Shown here: piece after piece, positions 1 to 9,331 of the stretch
Layout: each line of letters begins with the position of its first letter
How positions within the stretch are numbered: the stretch's first letter is position 1
DNA from: Hanleya hanleyi
Taxonomy: Eukaryota > Mollusca > Polyplacophora > Lepidopleurida > Hanleyidae
DNA length: 64,000 nucleotides
Direction of reading: 5' to 3'
Assembly: GCA_036873755.1 (NCBI GenBank)
Contig: JAVTVY010017227.1
Coordinates: forward strand, 1-64,000
Position numbers and translations under genes: made by a program
The notes under the pieces: generated by a model
Seen by the model: the letters and a program-made list of their open reading frames with translations, nothing else
Databases searched by the model: none
What the model was told of the DNA's origin: nothing

Positions 1-1
1 G

Positions 2-220
2 GAGGACTACGCGAACGGATGCACGTTGTTCTGTTTCGATCTGACCCCCACCTTAGAGAACGACCATCAGCTGGCCCTGACCAAGCAAGGCAACTTACGG
101 TTGGAAATCCACTTTGCACAAGCCCTGGCGACCACCGTCAATGTGATCTGCTACGCCGAGTTTGACAACATCATTCAAGTGGACAAGGCGCGCAACGTCC
201 TGTGTGACTTCTCCACCTAA
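2..220 (+). CDS. Major capsid protein of element A, C-terminal 72 residues only
   Basis: This is the 3' end of a hexon-like double-jelly-roll major capsid gene, open from the window edge to a TAA at 218-220. It matches the last 72 residues of the 436-residue capsid protein at 15353-16663 with only a few substitutions, including a Cys for a Tyr near the start of the visible part. The next gene, the protease, begins two bases after the stop, the same spacing as in element B. The family is the Polinton/adintovirus capsid protein often annotated in invertebrate genomes as F54H12.2-like. Whether the missing upstream part is intact cannot be judged from this window. Confidence 0.85.
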   Translation, partial: EDYANGCTLFCFDLTPTLENDHQLALTKQGNLRLEIHFAQALATTVNVICYAEFDNIIQVDKARNVLCDFST

Positions 221-221
221 A

Positions 222-695
222 ATGGATACAGACCAGATAACCACCGTGCTGGAGAATGGCCCAGAGACACGTAGGGTCTTTCAAGGGGTGTTCGCCCGCG
301 ATGTGTTTCCATTAGACCGTATGTATCCTGCTGCTTACGTTCTCAACACGGACCCGATGGATCGACCCGGTGAACACTGGGTGGCCGTGTACTTGACAGA
401 AGAGCAGGGGGAATACTTTGACCCGTACGGTCTGCCACCCCTCCATCCCGATTTAACAGACTTCATGGATCAAGGCACTGAGACGTGGTGTTGGAACAGT
501 CAAACGTTGCAAAGCCTGACCAGTGGCGTGTGCGGACAATATTGCTTGTTTTACCTGTACCATCGATGCCGGGGAAGACCCTTATCTACTATCGTACAGA
601 TGTTTGACGAGTACTCCCAGGCCGAGGACCGCGATGTACTCGTCTGTGACTGGGCCGCCCATCATTTCAATGTACAAGCCCCGTTCTGGGCTTAA
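222..695 (+). CDS. Adenain-like cysteine protease of element A
   Basis: This is a 157-residue protein of the adenovirus-protease (C5) fold found in Polintons, where it matures capsid proteins. The triad is readable: His52 in GEHWVAVYL, Asp67 in EYFDPYG, Cys104 in SGVCGQYC, with Gln97 seven residues before the cysteine as the likely oxyanion-hole residue. The ATG at 222 follows the capsid stop directly; an in-frame upstream extension exists but would overlap the capsid gene and is not needed. The frame is intact and differs from the element B copy at only a few residues. The last codons (NVQAPFWA) lie inside the first unit of a hairpin repeat array, so the C-terminus may be a recent extension. 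Confidence 0.88.
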   Translation: MDTDQITTVLENGPETRRVFQGVFARDVFPLDRMYPAAYVLNTDPMDRPGEHWVAVYLTEEQGEYFDPYGLPPLHPDLTDFMDQGTETWCWNSQTLQSLTSGVCGQYCLFYLYHRCRGRPLSTIVQMFDEYSQAEDRDVLVCDWAAHHFNVQAPFWA

Positions 696-811
696 GTTAA
701 TGACAAGCCCCTTGTTCTGGGCTTCAATGTACAAGCCCCTTGTTCTGGGCTTCAATGTACAAGCCCCTTGTTCTGGGCTTCAGTTAATGACAAGCCCCTT
801 GTTCTGGGCTT
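676..811 (+). repeat. Array of five AAGCCC...GGGCTT hairpins at the protease 3' end
   Basis: There are five copies of a 27-31-bp unit whose core can fold as AAGCCC, a loop of about 5-8 nt, then GGGCTT. Copies alternate between two spacers, CAATGTA and AGTTAATGA. The first copy is inside the protease coding sequence and has a shorter loop. The array lies between the stop codon and the AATAAA signal, so it would form stacked hairpins in the mRNA 3' UTR. Confidence 0.8.
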
Positions 812-852
812 GAGTTTTCACGTGGTTGTTCTCACGTTGTTGTTGTTCACTG

Positions 853-858
853 AATAAA
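853..858 (+). terminator. Polyadenylation signal for the element A capsid/protease transcript
   Basis: AATAAA is followed directly by an A-run, about 160 bp after the protease stop. The same arrangement occurs in element B. A TTTATT at 901-906, an AATAAA on the minus strand, faces it. Confidence 0.6.
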
Positions 859-1319
859 AAAAAAAAATGAGATCTCACCAAAAAACCCTGTCTTGTGTGT
901 TTTATTCCTAATGCATCAATGCCCAATGTGGAGATTCAGTCAAACTGAAATCAGTGGTGTAGGATGGAGGTCAAAATGTAACCCATCAAGTTTAGAAGGC
1001 AAGAGCACTATAGTAAAAAATAGAGAGCCAATGAAATCAGCCTACAGACCAAGTACGTGTCTTTGGTGTAGGTTTGGAGCGGGCATTTCATTGAGGTACG
1101 TGTATACGGTGAGTGAAGAGACTCGTACAACACGTATAGATTATGACTATAAGTTCTATGAGCATAATGCATGAAAGTGGCTTTGAACACCGTATTAGTC
1201 AATCAGTGGCCTAGAATGGAGCCAAAGGTAACCCATCCATGTCCAGAAAAACATTACCCGGGTGTACAAGAACCCAGATGTAGGCGCGGACGTCAGCGAA
1301 AGCACACCGTGAATACCCC

Positions 1320-1762
1320 AATTCCATTGGCTGATTGTTCGATCGCTGATTGGTTCTTTTTCTCGACCGCTGATTGGCTCTTTTTCTCGACCGCTGATTG
1401 GTCCAAATGGAACTGCCCATCTTTCCCAGGTTCATCTAGAATCCCCCTAGAATCTAGAATTTTTTATTGTGCTCAAGCTCTGACTATAGCGATGCCGCAA
1501 CATTGTCTCATTGGACATTGGACCGTCTGACCTGGAGGTGACCCTTTGACCTTTTGACCCGCGTCCGCGCGCGCACTGCCGGGGATGACGCGCACTTCCG
1601 GAGAACTCGCGCGCGCGCTCGCGCTGCGGGGCGCTGGGGCGGGGCGGGGCGGGAAAACACAAAACACACCGGCGATTGAACATACGGACGTCTAAGAGGA
1701 AACATTAGGAACTCTTCTATGTTTGGAGGTAGTTTTTAGTGAAAAACCCGGAAGTGACGTCA
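1320..1762. promoter_or_regulatory. CCAAT / GC-box / ETS-CRE promoter-like region, element A
   Basis: Four ATTGG (inverted CCAAT) motifs at about 1326, 1349, 1372 and 1397 sit in a short repeat (CGACCGCTGATTGG type). They are followed by a CpG-rich stretch with three merged GC boxes (1636-1653) and a CCGGAAGTGACGTCA composite ETS/CRE motif (1748-1762). This is the grammar of host housekeeping promoters. The region is shared with element B at 17755-18181. In element A no convincing gene lies immediately downstream. Confidence 0.5.
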
Positions 1763-1959
1763 TACAGGGTCCAGTTTTCGACACTGAGTGACCACATCCG
1801 ACAAAATGGCCAGTTTTCGACACCGGATGTGCCGCCATCTTGAACATACGTGCCGCCATCTTGGATATGTCCCATAATGCACCGGGTCAAAATACTCGCT
1901 TCTGATTGGACGAGAGCTCTGGGACGGATTTGAAATACTCGCTTCTGATTGGACATGCA

Positions 1960-2990
1960 TCTGCGCATGCGCAGAATGATATTCCTACCGCACACCCAAC
2001 CCATCAGATGCCCCTTCACGAATGCTTCACTTAGATACCTCACTCGACCCCATTGGTGCATTAGGGGCTCCCCTACATCCCAACACGGCTATTTTCATAC
2101 ACTTGGGCCACCGCGCATGCGCAGAATGCCGATAGTTCAACCCCACACCCAGCCCATCAGATGCCCCTTCACATAAGCTTCACTTTGATACCTCACTCGA
2201 CCCCATTGGTCCATTAGGGGCTGCCCTAGCTCCCAACACGGCTATTTCCATACCCTTGGGCCACCGCGCATGCGCAGAATGCCGATAGTTCAACCCCATA
2301 TCCAGCCCATCAGATGCCCCTTCACGAATGCTTCACTTTGATTCCTCACTCGACCCCATTGGTCCATTACGGGCTCCCCTAGCTCCAACACGGCTATTTC
2401 CATACCCTTGGGCCACCACGCATGCGCAGAATGCCGATAGTTCAACCCCACACCCAGTCCATCAGATGCCCCTTCACGAATGCTTCACTTTGATACCTCA
2501 TACTACTCCATTGGCCCATTAGGGACTCCCCTAGCTCCAAAACCGCTATTTCCATACCCTTGGGCCACCGCGCATGCGCAGAATGCCGATATTTCAACCC
2601 CACACCCAGCCCATCAGATGCCCCTTCACGAATGCTTCACATCGATACCTCACTCGACCCCACTGGACCAGTAGTCAATCTCCTAGCTCCAAAAAGGCTA
2701 TTTTCATACCCTTTGGCCTCCGCGCATGCGCAGAATGCCGATAGTTCAACCCCGCGCCCAGCCCATCAGATGCCCCTTCACCTAACCTTCAATTTGATAC
2801 CTCACTCGACCCCATCGGACCCTTAGGGGCTCCCCTAGCTCCAAAAAGGCTATTTTCATACCCTTCGGCCGCCGCGCATGCGCAGAATGACGATATTTCA
2901 ACCCCACACCCAGCCCATTAGATGCTCCTTCACCTAACCTTCACTTTGATACCTCACTCGACCCCATCGGACCATTTTATCTAGGGACTA
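1960..2990. repeat. About seven copies of a ~153-bp repeat carrying NRF-1-like sites
   Basis: Direct repeats each contain CTCACTCGACCCCAT, a CCCATCAGATGCCCCTTCAC block and a GCGCATGCGCAGAATG block; the latter is the NRF-1 type palindrome. The same repeat occurs in reverse orientation in element B at 21400-21800 (three copies) and as a fragment at 8490-8550, so it is an inner-TIR component of this element family. Short open frames through it are by-products of the repeat. Confidence 0.8.
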
Positions 2991-3451
2991 CTTTTTCTCC
3001 GCGGAAGCTTTTTCCCGAGACCGAATCACCGCCAAAACCACGGCCAAACCGCATCACCGCGCATGAATACATTTTTTTTTTTTTTTTTTGCCGGAACTTT
3101 TTTTTTGCCCGAACATGCCCGAACATGCCCGAACCACGCCGCCATCTTGCTTTACAACAGGGCCGACACCCACCATCTTGCTTTACAACCCACCATCTTG
3201 CTTTACAACAGGGACGACACCTCAACCAATCAAATTCAACCTCACACTTACAATTCAACCAATCAAAAGACTCGTTACAAAACCATCCAGTTGTGACGTC
3301 ATAGTTACATCCGGGTGAAATGATACGCAAATTGCTCGCTTACCACTACAAAAGTCTGGTGAATTTGCACTGGTAAAATGGAAAAAAGTACACGCAGGAT
3401 CCACAACTCATACAAAGTAGGCAAGCAGAATGACTGGCTGGCTGGACAGGT

Positions 3452-3482
<31 letters not shown>

Positions 3483-3933
3483 CAAATCAGGTCAGTGGTG
3501 AAAAAACTTCCCAAAGTAATACAATGATTATAACCCATTCACTAAAAATCACCTACTTTTATACGTTTTTCAACCCATTCCCGAACATTCACGAACCCAC
3601 TCCGACATCTTGCTTTACAACAGGGCCCACAACCACCATTTTCCTTTACAACAGGGACGACAACCACCATCTTGCTTTACAACAGCACCGACAACCGACA
3701 TCTTGCTTTCCACCATGCCCGAACAGGCACGAACACACCCGAACACACACGAACAGCTCCGAACCACACCGAACACACACGAACAGCACCGAACCAAGCC
3801 GCCATCTTGCTTTACAACAGGGCCGACACCCACCATCTTGCTTTACAACAGGGACCACACCTCAACCAATCAAATTCAACCTCACACTTACAATTCAACC
3901 AATCAAATCGAAATCTGCTCTTTAATCACTACT
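2991..3933. repeat. Right terminal inverted repeat of element A (outer part)
   Basis: Contents in order: a block (2995-3066) inverted relative to 8573-8635 of element B; YY1-like GCCGCCATCTTG repeats (about 3138-3230); a (GGCA)n/(GGCT)n tract at 3437-3485; a minus-strand TATA box (CTTTTATAC, near 3555); and a second CATCTTGCTTTACAAC array (3590-3915). The end is put at 3933 by comparison with the element B terminus. The array units differ from the 32-bp units of element B, so the two elements share layout rather than an identical TIR. Confidence 0.6.
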
Positions 3934-5709
3934 TGTAAGACTCATTGAAAAATAGCGAAAAATTAACAGCATATACCCTATATGAGGACATCGTGTCAAC
4001 TGCTTATTAGGCCGTTTAGCATTATAATTGCCATCGGGGTGAAATCGTACAATACATACCTTCATGGCTTTTATAATGAACCTATACAAGCTAATCATAA
4101 ACCTATTATACTATTATAGTTTCCGTATGAACGACCGACTTGACTCTAATCCGAGCTGGACCTGTTTAAGACACCGGGCAATGAGTCATGACTCCGCGCA
4201 CACGCGGCTCAAAAAGTGCAAACTCATTATTAAGCATACAGAATATGTATGTATTTAATTGAATTATCCGGCTGATAGAATTACTATACAGGTGAACGTT
4301 TTATCGCATCAGGTTAACCGAATTAATATTAATCATTAATGATCGCCAAATGAATTCATTCGTCATTCAGACATCTATATTTCTCGAGTCGAGTTCATGT
4401 TTGAAGTTTGCCACCTAATCGAGTGTAAACGCTTAAAGGTTTTTTTCACGGTGGCTCATGTGTGATTTATGCACGTGGACTGAACTTTTCTTGAAGCTGG
4501 GATGGGACGCTTCACCATAATTAACGAGGTTAATAGCTGATTATATGTATTTATTTGATCCTGCATTATAGGCCTGAAGTATATTGGGTAAAACATATAA
4601 TGAGGGGCAGCATTATAATAAAGCCGTTTGAAGGACGTCATCCTCGTTAAATCATCTTTCTTTGTGAAGAAAATCTTGTATCGAGAATTTAAAATGTTCC
4701 TTGACTTGTGAAGATGAAACCACGTCTGGTCTTGAATATTTCATTTATTGCTCGATTGTATAGGCCTATATATATATATTCACACCAGTAGGCAACTTGT
4801 ATTGTTTTCCATATACTCTGTCGTCAACTGCCATCGTCACTGCTATATGCCACCATGCAGTCACAGGGACCCGCAGTAGTGGAAAAAGGGCAGCTTTGCG
4901 CCACTTCGGTTCGGTTCGAGTGCATGCGCAGGATCAGTGACATCATCATGAACGGTCAAGATCTGGAATAACGGTAACAAATTGGAGTAACGGTCAAAAT
5001 CTGGAGTAACGGTCAAAATTTAGAGTACCGTAACGGTCAAAATTCGGATTAGCGGTCATCATTTAGAGTAAAAACGTCATCAACACTTGTTTCGTGTACT
5101 GAGGATCAACTGCATAGGGTGACGTCATAATTTATTGATCTTCCAGTGGACAAAAGTCAATAGCAGTAGGCCATGAAGGGTGTGTGCGGTTTGACATTCG
5201 ATAATTACATGAATATTAAAATATCATATGAATACGCACGAACTTAATAGTACGATTAATATAATATCAGCAATGAATATTTCAATATGTGAGAATAAAC
5301 GCATTGTGATGATGGGCCGCGAAATTCGTATGGGAAGCGGCCCGTAAACCACAATTTCAATCAAAAAACCCTAAAACATTTGATAATTCTATCCGGTATG
5401 GGATAAGTCGACACCCAGTGAATGAAGCTTGTAATTGAACATAGGTACATAAACAATTTAGCATTTTGCCATTTTATATATGCAGAGAGAATTTATAGAA
5501 GTTATATAAAACGAGATGGGTTATAAATATAACGGAAAAGGGGTGCTAATTTGTAGATTTCGGTTTGTTACGTCGTAAAGGTCATCTTCCGCTATTGCAT
5601 GTAGGGATAAAATGGAGTGAGCCTGTAGTATATAAAGGATAAATCCATTATTATTGAGGGTGAGGGTGATGACGTCACGCGGCGTGACACGGCTGTGACG
5701 TCACGAATG

Positions 5710-5804
5710 AGGTCACTTTCGGGTCGAAGGTCACTGCCGGATCAAAGGTCACTTCTGGGTCGAAGGTCATATCCGGGTCAAAGGTCACTTTCGGTGCGAG
5801 GTCA
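5710..5804 (+). repeat. Six AGGTCA half-sites spaced 18, 18, 18, 18 and 17 bp
   Basis: AGGTCA begins at 5710, 5728, 5746, 5764, 5782 and 5799, each followed by a CACTTCGGGTCGA-like spacer. AGGTCA is the nuclear-receptor half-site, but the spacing is wider than normal direct-repeat response elements. A short minisatellite is the simplest reading. TGACGTCAC motifs lie just upstream. Confidence 0.6.
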
Positions 5805-6201
5805 CTTCCGGTACCGGTTCATAACTTCCCCATCAATGTGAATTGGCTTCCTTCGCCTGAATCACTTGGAATCTTCGGGAATGTGCAGTAATCTCTGAGA
5901 ATGTCCGGTAATGTCCGGAGGGCCTCAGAGGTCAATCCTTCGATAGGGCCTCGACATGCCCGTCTCAACGCCTTCGAGATTTGAACTCTAGATTTTAGCT
6001 CAGAAATAGTTCAGCGCACAAGACAAATTATATGAGGACAAAATTTCCCTATTAAATATCATCTCCAGAAATAATTTTTTGTTAAAACACAAATTGAGCA
6101 CAAATACTAGTAATTAAATTGAAACGAAACGAAATGAAAACGAACATCAAATGCTGAACATGGCCACTCTCCGTTAGATCATGACTGAACGGTATGATAC
6201 A

Positions 6202-6493
6202 CTCTATAAAAAAAACTTGAGTGAACTGTTCCACTCAAGGTTGAGTGAAATGTACCTGTTCAATCAAACTTGAATTACTTTTCACTCAACTTGAGTTACT
6301 TTACACTCAACATGAGTTACTTTTCACTCAACTTGAGTGGAATGAATTTCCACTCTTGTGCTTGAGTTGCGTGCATTTAACTCAAGTTGAGTGAAAAGTA
6401 ACTCAAGTTTAGTGAAAATCTCACTCAAGTATTGAGTGGGATGAATTTCCACTCTTACTTGGGTGAAATTTCACTCAACTTGTTTTTAGAGAG
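6202..6493. mobile_element. Small foldback/MITE-like element rich in CACTCAA/TTGAGTG
   Basis: The left end CTCTATAAAAAAAACTTGAG and the right end CTCAACTTGTTTTTAGAGAG form imperfect inverted termini. The interior consists of alternating TTGAGTGAA and CACTCAACTT blocks. No coding capacity and no clear target duplication are seen. Confidence 0.55.
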
Positions 6494-6917
6494 CAGGTTG
6501 ATTAATTGTATTCAAATTTAATCAAACGAACTGAATCCTTACCTATAAAAGGAATAATTAATCGAGCGGAATTATAAACACATATCGATGACCTCGCAGA
6601 CGCGGTTGATTATCTCGTCAGTTATGCAGCACATAAACAAATTGTTGGGAGTTGAAAATTTATGGGTTGGTATTATTTCCCTCGTTCTCATTGTTGCCTC
6701 GCTGATTCAGAATAATTTGTGTGATATACCAGCCATATACATCGAAGTTCACTCAGTTGTTCCTAATATCTTACCATACTATACCGGTACCCTAGAAAAA
6801 TATTTCCATACGGTACCAGTATTCCAAACAGAATTACACACGAACTGAGAAGAAGAAGAAGAAAAAACCATCTGCACCGACAACGCAGATATGAAGAAAT
6901 GGATTCCAACAACATTT

Positions 6918-7162
6918 TTGTCCCCCGCCGCAACGCGGCCGGGGACTTTAAAATGGTTCTTGCTTCTATGTGTCCGTGCATGCACGGACATGTCCGTGCA
7001 AATACTTCGTAAGCAATAACTTCTAAATGCTTGTCGGATTCCTCCGAAATTTGGCATCTGCATTCTTTGCGACAAGACGTCTCTTGGTATTACGTTTCAG
7101 CAAGATCCGCCTGTAGGTGGCGCCACTGGGGTCTTGCTTCTATGTGTCCGTGCATGCACGGA
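6918..7162. repeat. Left fragment of the host tandem repeat into which element B inserted
   Basis: It starts at a GTCCCCCGCCGC...GGGGAC palindrome and contains one ~163-bp unit (CATGTCCGTGCAAATAC...GTAGGTGGCGCCACTGG). The same unit continues to the right of element B from 23602, which shows that the element split a tandem-repeat-bearing host element. Confidence 0.75.
7157..7162. repeat. Left target-site duplication of element B (CACGGA)
   Basis: CACGGA directly precedes AGTAGTATAC and is repeated exactly at 23602-23607 directly after GTATACTACT. Six-base duplications are typical of Polintons with an rve integrase. Confidence 0.9.
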
Positions 7163-7291
7163 AGTAGTATACAAAGGCTAAATTGATACATTAGCGCCTC
7201 ACTGCGCATGCGTGTGACGTCATTAACCTGGGAAAAAGGGTATGTGCGCATGCGTGATGGGGAGCAACGGGGAGCAGAGGTCAGTGAGTGC

Positions 7292-8147
7292 AAGATGTGG
7301 GAGGTGGGTACAAGATGGCCGCCAAGATGTGGGAGGTGGGCACAAGATGGCCGCCAAGAGTGGGAGGTGGGTACAAGATGGCCGCCAAGATGTGGGAGGT
7401 GGGTACAAGATGGCCGCCAAGATGTGGGAGGTGGGTACAAGATGGCGCAGGAACATGGGAGGTGGGTACAAGATGGCCGCCCAAGATGTGGGAGGTGGGT
7501 ACAAGATGGCCGCCAAGATGTGGGAGGTGGGTACAAGATGGCCGCCAGATGTGGGAGGTGGGTACAAGATGGCCGCCAAGATGTGGGTACAAGATGGCCG
7601 CCAAGATGTGGGAGGTGGGTACAAGATGGCCGCCAAGATGTGGGAGGTGGGTACAAGATGGCCGCCAAGATGTGGGAGGTGGGTACAAGATGGCCGCCAA
7701 GATGTGGGAGGTGGGTACAAGATGGCCGCCAAGATGTGGGAGGTGGGTACAAGATGGCCGCCAAGATGTGGGAGGTGGGTACAAGATGGCCGCCAAGATG
7801 TGGGAGGTGGGTACAAGATGGCCGCCAAGATGTGGGAGGTGGGTACAAGATGGCCGCCAAGATGTGGGAGGTGGGTACAAGATGGCCGCCAAGATGTGGG
7901 AGGTGGGTACAAGATGGCCGCCAAGATGTGGGAGGTGGGTACAAGATGGCCGCCAAGATGTGGGAGGTGGGTACAAGATGGCCGCCAAGATGTGGGGGGT
8001 GGGTACAAGATGGCCGCCAAGATGTGGGAGGTGGGTACAAGATGGCCGCCAAGATGTGGGAGGTGGGTACAAGATGGCCGCCAAGATGTGGGAGGTGGGT
8101 ACAAGATGGCCGCCAAGATGTGGGAGGTGGGTACAAGATGGCCGCCA
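7292..8147 (+). repeat. 32-bp tandem array, about 27 units, in the left TIR
   Basis: The unit is AAGATGTGGGAGGTGGGTAC followed by AAGATGGCCGCC. The first few units are degenerate or short; the inner ones are nearly identical, a sign of recent homogenisation. It contains no stop codon in several frames, so long artificial open frames run through it. AAGATGGCCGC differs by one base from the YY1 motif AAGATGGCGGC. Confidence 0.95.
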
Positions 8148-8158
8148 GTAGTAAAATG

Positions 8159-8165
8159 TATAAAA
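8159..8165 (+). promoter_or_regulatory. Inward-facing TATA box at the inner edge of the left TIR array
   Basis: TATAAAA in the context ATGTATAAAAGGAG lies 12 bp after the last array unit. It is conserved inverted at 22104-22110 and, in shape, in element A near 3555. It suggests a promoter made of the array plus TATA, firing toward the genes. Confidence 0.5.
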
Positions 8166-8260
8166 GGAGTCTATTTTTAGGGAAAGGGGTGTATTCAATC
8201 TGACTTACCTGACCTGACTTGATCAGCCAGCCAGCCAGCCAGCCCTCCTACCTGCCTGCC

Positions 8261-8895
8261 TTCCTGTCTGCCTGCCTGCATTCTGCCTGTGTGGAATGCA
8301 TGTCCTGACTTGGTTCTGGGGTTTTTCCATCACGGTTGTGCGCAGGTGTATGACGTCACTTCCGGTCTGCGTGAATCGGGCGTGACCTGGGACTATGGGA
8401 TGCATGTACTGACTTGGTTCTGGGGTTTTTCCCTCACGGGGAGGTCACGTGATCAGTTCAAGGTCATATCCATTTTTTATCGATATGTCAACTCCACACC
8501 CAGTCCATTAAATGCTCCTTCACCTATGCTTCAATTTGATACCTCACTCGACCTGTGGTGTGAGTGAGTGCAAGAATGTATTCATCCGCGGTGATGCAGT
8601 CATGTCTGGCGGTGATTCGGTCTCGGGAAAAAGCTTCCTTGCCCAATGCCTACGGACTTTACCGAAGATACACGGACTTTAACGAAAAGACACGGACGTA
8701 CACGAAAAGACGCGAAGGTGAACGCCATTGTGGGAAACCTCCCACAGACAGGTCAGTACATGCATTTCTATGTTGTTCACGCATAATAAAAGGATTGATC
8801 TGTAATCTGTGTTGTTGTTGTTGCTCCCTTTTTTTTGGACTAACCCATCAGAATAGTACGTATCACGGACTATACCCGTAGAGCTACATCTGGTC
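8261..8895. other. Left arm between TIR and first gene
   Basis: No gene is seen. It holds two copies of a block around GACTTGGTTCTGGGGTTTTT (near 8308 and 8411), a TGACGTCACTTCCGG ETS/CRE motif near 8352, a fragment of the 153-bp inner repeat (about 8490-8550), and a block inverted relative to 2995-3066 of element A (8573-8635). An AATAAA-like ATAATAAAAG at about 8783 and a short (TTG)n tract precede the first promoter. Confidence 0.55.
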
Positions 8896-8902
8896 TATAA
8901 AA
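8896..8902 (+). promoter_or_regulatory. TATA box of the tail-anchored protein gene
   Basis: TATAAAA lies 47 bp before the ATG at 8943. Spacing is like that of the other genes of the element. Confidence 0.6.
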
Positions 8903-8942
8903 CACGTCCCTCTGGATCCCACACCTTCATTTCTACAGAGCC

Positions 8943-9269
8943 ATGGCGGAGACCCAGCCCCATGCGACTCGCATTTTACAGTATGCCACCGTGGTGAATT
9001 CATTCACGGGTTACCGAGCAGTGGTCCGGTCCATGTTTGCAGATGGCGACGACAACGAGGGACGACGCCAGATCCTGAACGAGTTCACAGAAGCGGTCCT
9101 CCACAGAGTGCACTCGATGGAGAGGCGTGCCATCACTCACCACTACTGGACTATGACAGCCATCCTTGATGCTCGGGCTATGGACCACGAGCGCTCACGC
9201 CGCAACCAGCACCGGCTGGTTGGCCTCATACTAGTCTGTGCCCTATTCACCCTGGCGCTGTGGTATTGA
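8943..9269 (+). CDS. Small tail-anchored protein of unknown function
   Basis: This is a 108-residue protein beginning MAETQPHATR in a good Kozak context (GCCATGG). Residues 1-85 look helical and charged with no recognised domain; residues about 91-107 (LVGLILVCALFTLALWY) form a single hydrophobic segment ending at the C-terminus, so a tail-anchored membrane protein is likely. It is the first gene of the rightward series and has its own TATA box; the TATA box of the next gene begins four bases after its stop codon. I do not recognise the family. A role in membrane interaction of the virus-like particle or in host modulation would be speculation. Confidence 0.65.
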   Translation: MAETQPHATRILQYATVVNSFTGYRAVVRSMFADGDDNEGRRQILNEFTEAVLHRVHSMERRAITHHYWTMTAILDARAMDHERSRRNQHRLVGLILVCALFTLALWY

Positions 9270-9272
9270 CAC

Positions 9273-9280
9273 TATAAATA
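9273..9280 (+). promoter_or_regulatory. TATA box of the first WTKFKRVL paralogue
   Basis: TATAAATA begins 4 bp after the upstream stop codon and 59 bp before the ATG at 9332. Confidence 0.6.
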
Positions 9281-9331
9281 CCAGGGTCAGACAGAGTGTG
9301 TGTCATTCACCGTTCGACATTTGGACCAAGC

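Larger units (their letters stand above)
1..3933 (+). mobile_element. Element A: right part of a Polinton/Maverick-type element, left side outside the window
   Basis: The window opens inside a major capsid gene nearly identical to that of element B, followed by a protease gene, a hairpin array, a CCAAT/GC-box promoter-like region, and a right arm of 153-bp and YY1-like repeats. Positions 1-1760 align almost base for base with 16445-18155; beyond about 1760 the two elements diverge, and element A goes into its right arm without the two accessory genes of element B. The arm carries the same landmarks as element B's right TIR in the same order (GGCA/GGCT microsatellite, TTTTATAC TATA box read on the minus strand, CCATCTTG repeats). 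The outer end is inferred at ACTACT, 3928-3933, which matches the last six bases of element B. The left end and its target duplication cannot be seen. Confidence 0.82.
3934..6917. other. Host AT-rich DNA between the two elements, no gene seen
   Basis: No convincing coding sequence is visible. It holds a few ~23-bp repeats of the GGAGTAACGGTCAAAATCT type (about 4975-5045), an AGGTCA array (5710-5804) and a foldback insertion (6202-6493). Confidence 0.6.
7163..8260. repeat. Left terminal inverted repeat of element B
   Basis: The outer ~60 bp includes GCGCATGCGT (NRF-1-like) and TGACGTCA (CRE). Then come the 32-bp array, a TATA box, a conserved block around GTGTATTCAATCTGACTTAC, and a (CCAG)n/(CTGC)n tract. 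All recur inverted at about 21995-23601. The inner boundary is fuzzy because inverted similarity decays gradually. Confidence 0.85.

Noticed and set aside
893..1202. Short open frames on both strands after the element A protease
   Set aside because: The minus-strand frame is stopped in element B by a base change and the + frame is shortened; with only two near-identical copies there is no evidence for selection.
2328..2826. Short + strand frames in the 153-bp repeat of element A
   Set aside because: They recur with each repeat unit and are by-products of its sequence.
7292..8147. CRISPR array
   Set aside because: Units are contiguous without unique spacers, the DNA is eukaryotic and no cas genes are present.
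7208..8203. Open frames of about 290-350 codons in several frames of the left TIR array
   Set aside because: They arise because the 32-bp unit lacks stops; 32 is not a multiple of three, so the same three-frame peptide pattern repeats in each frame and on both strands. No start or end signals of a gene.
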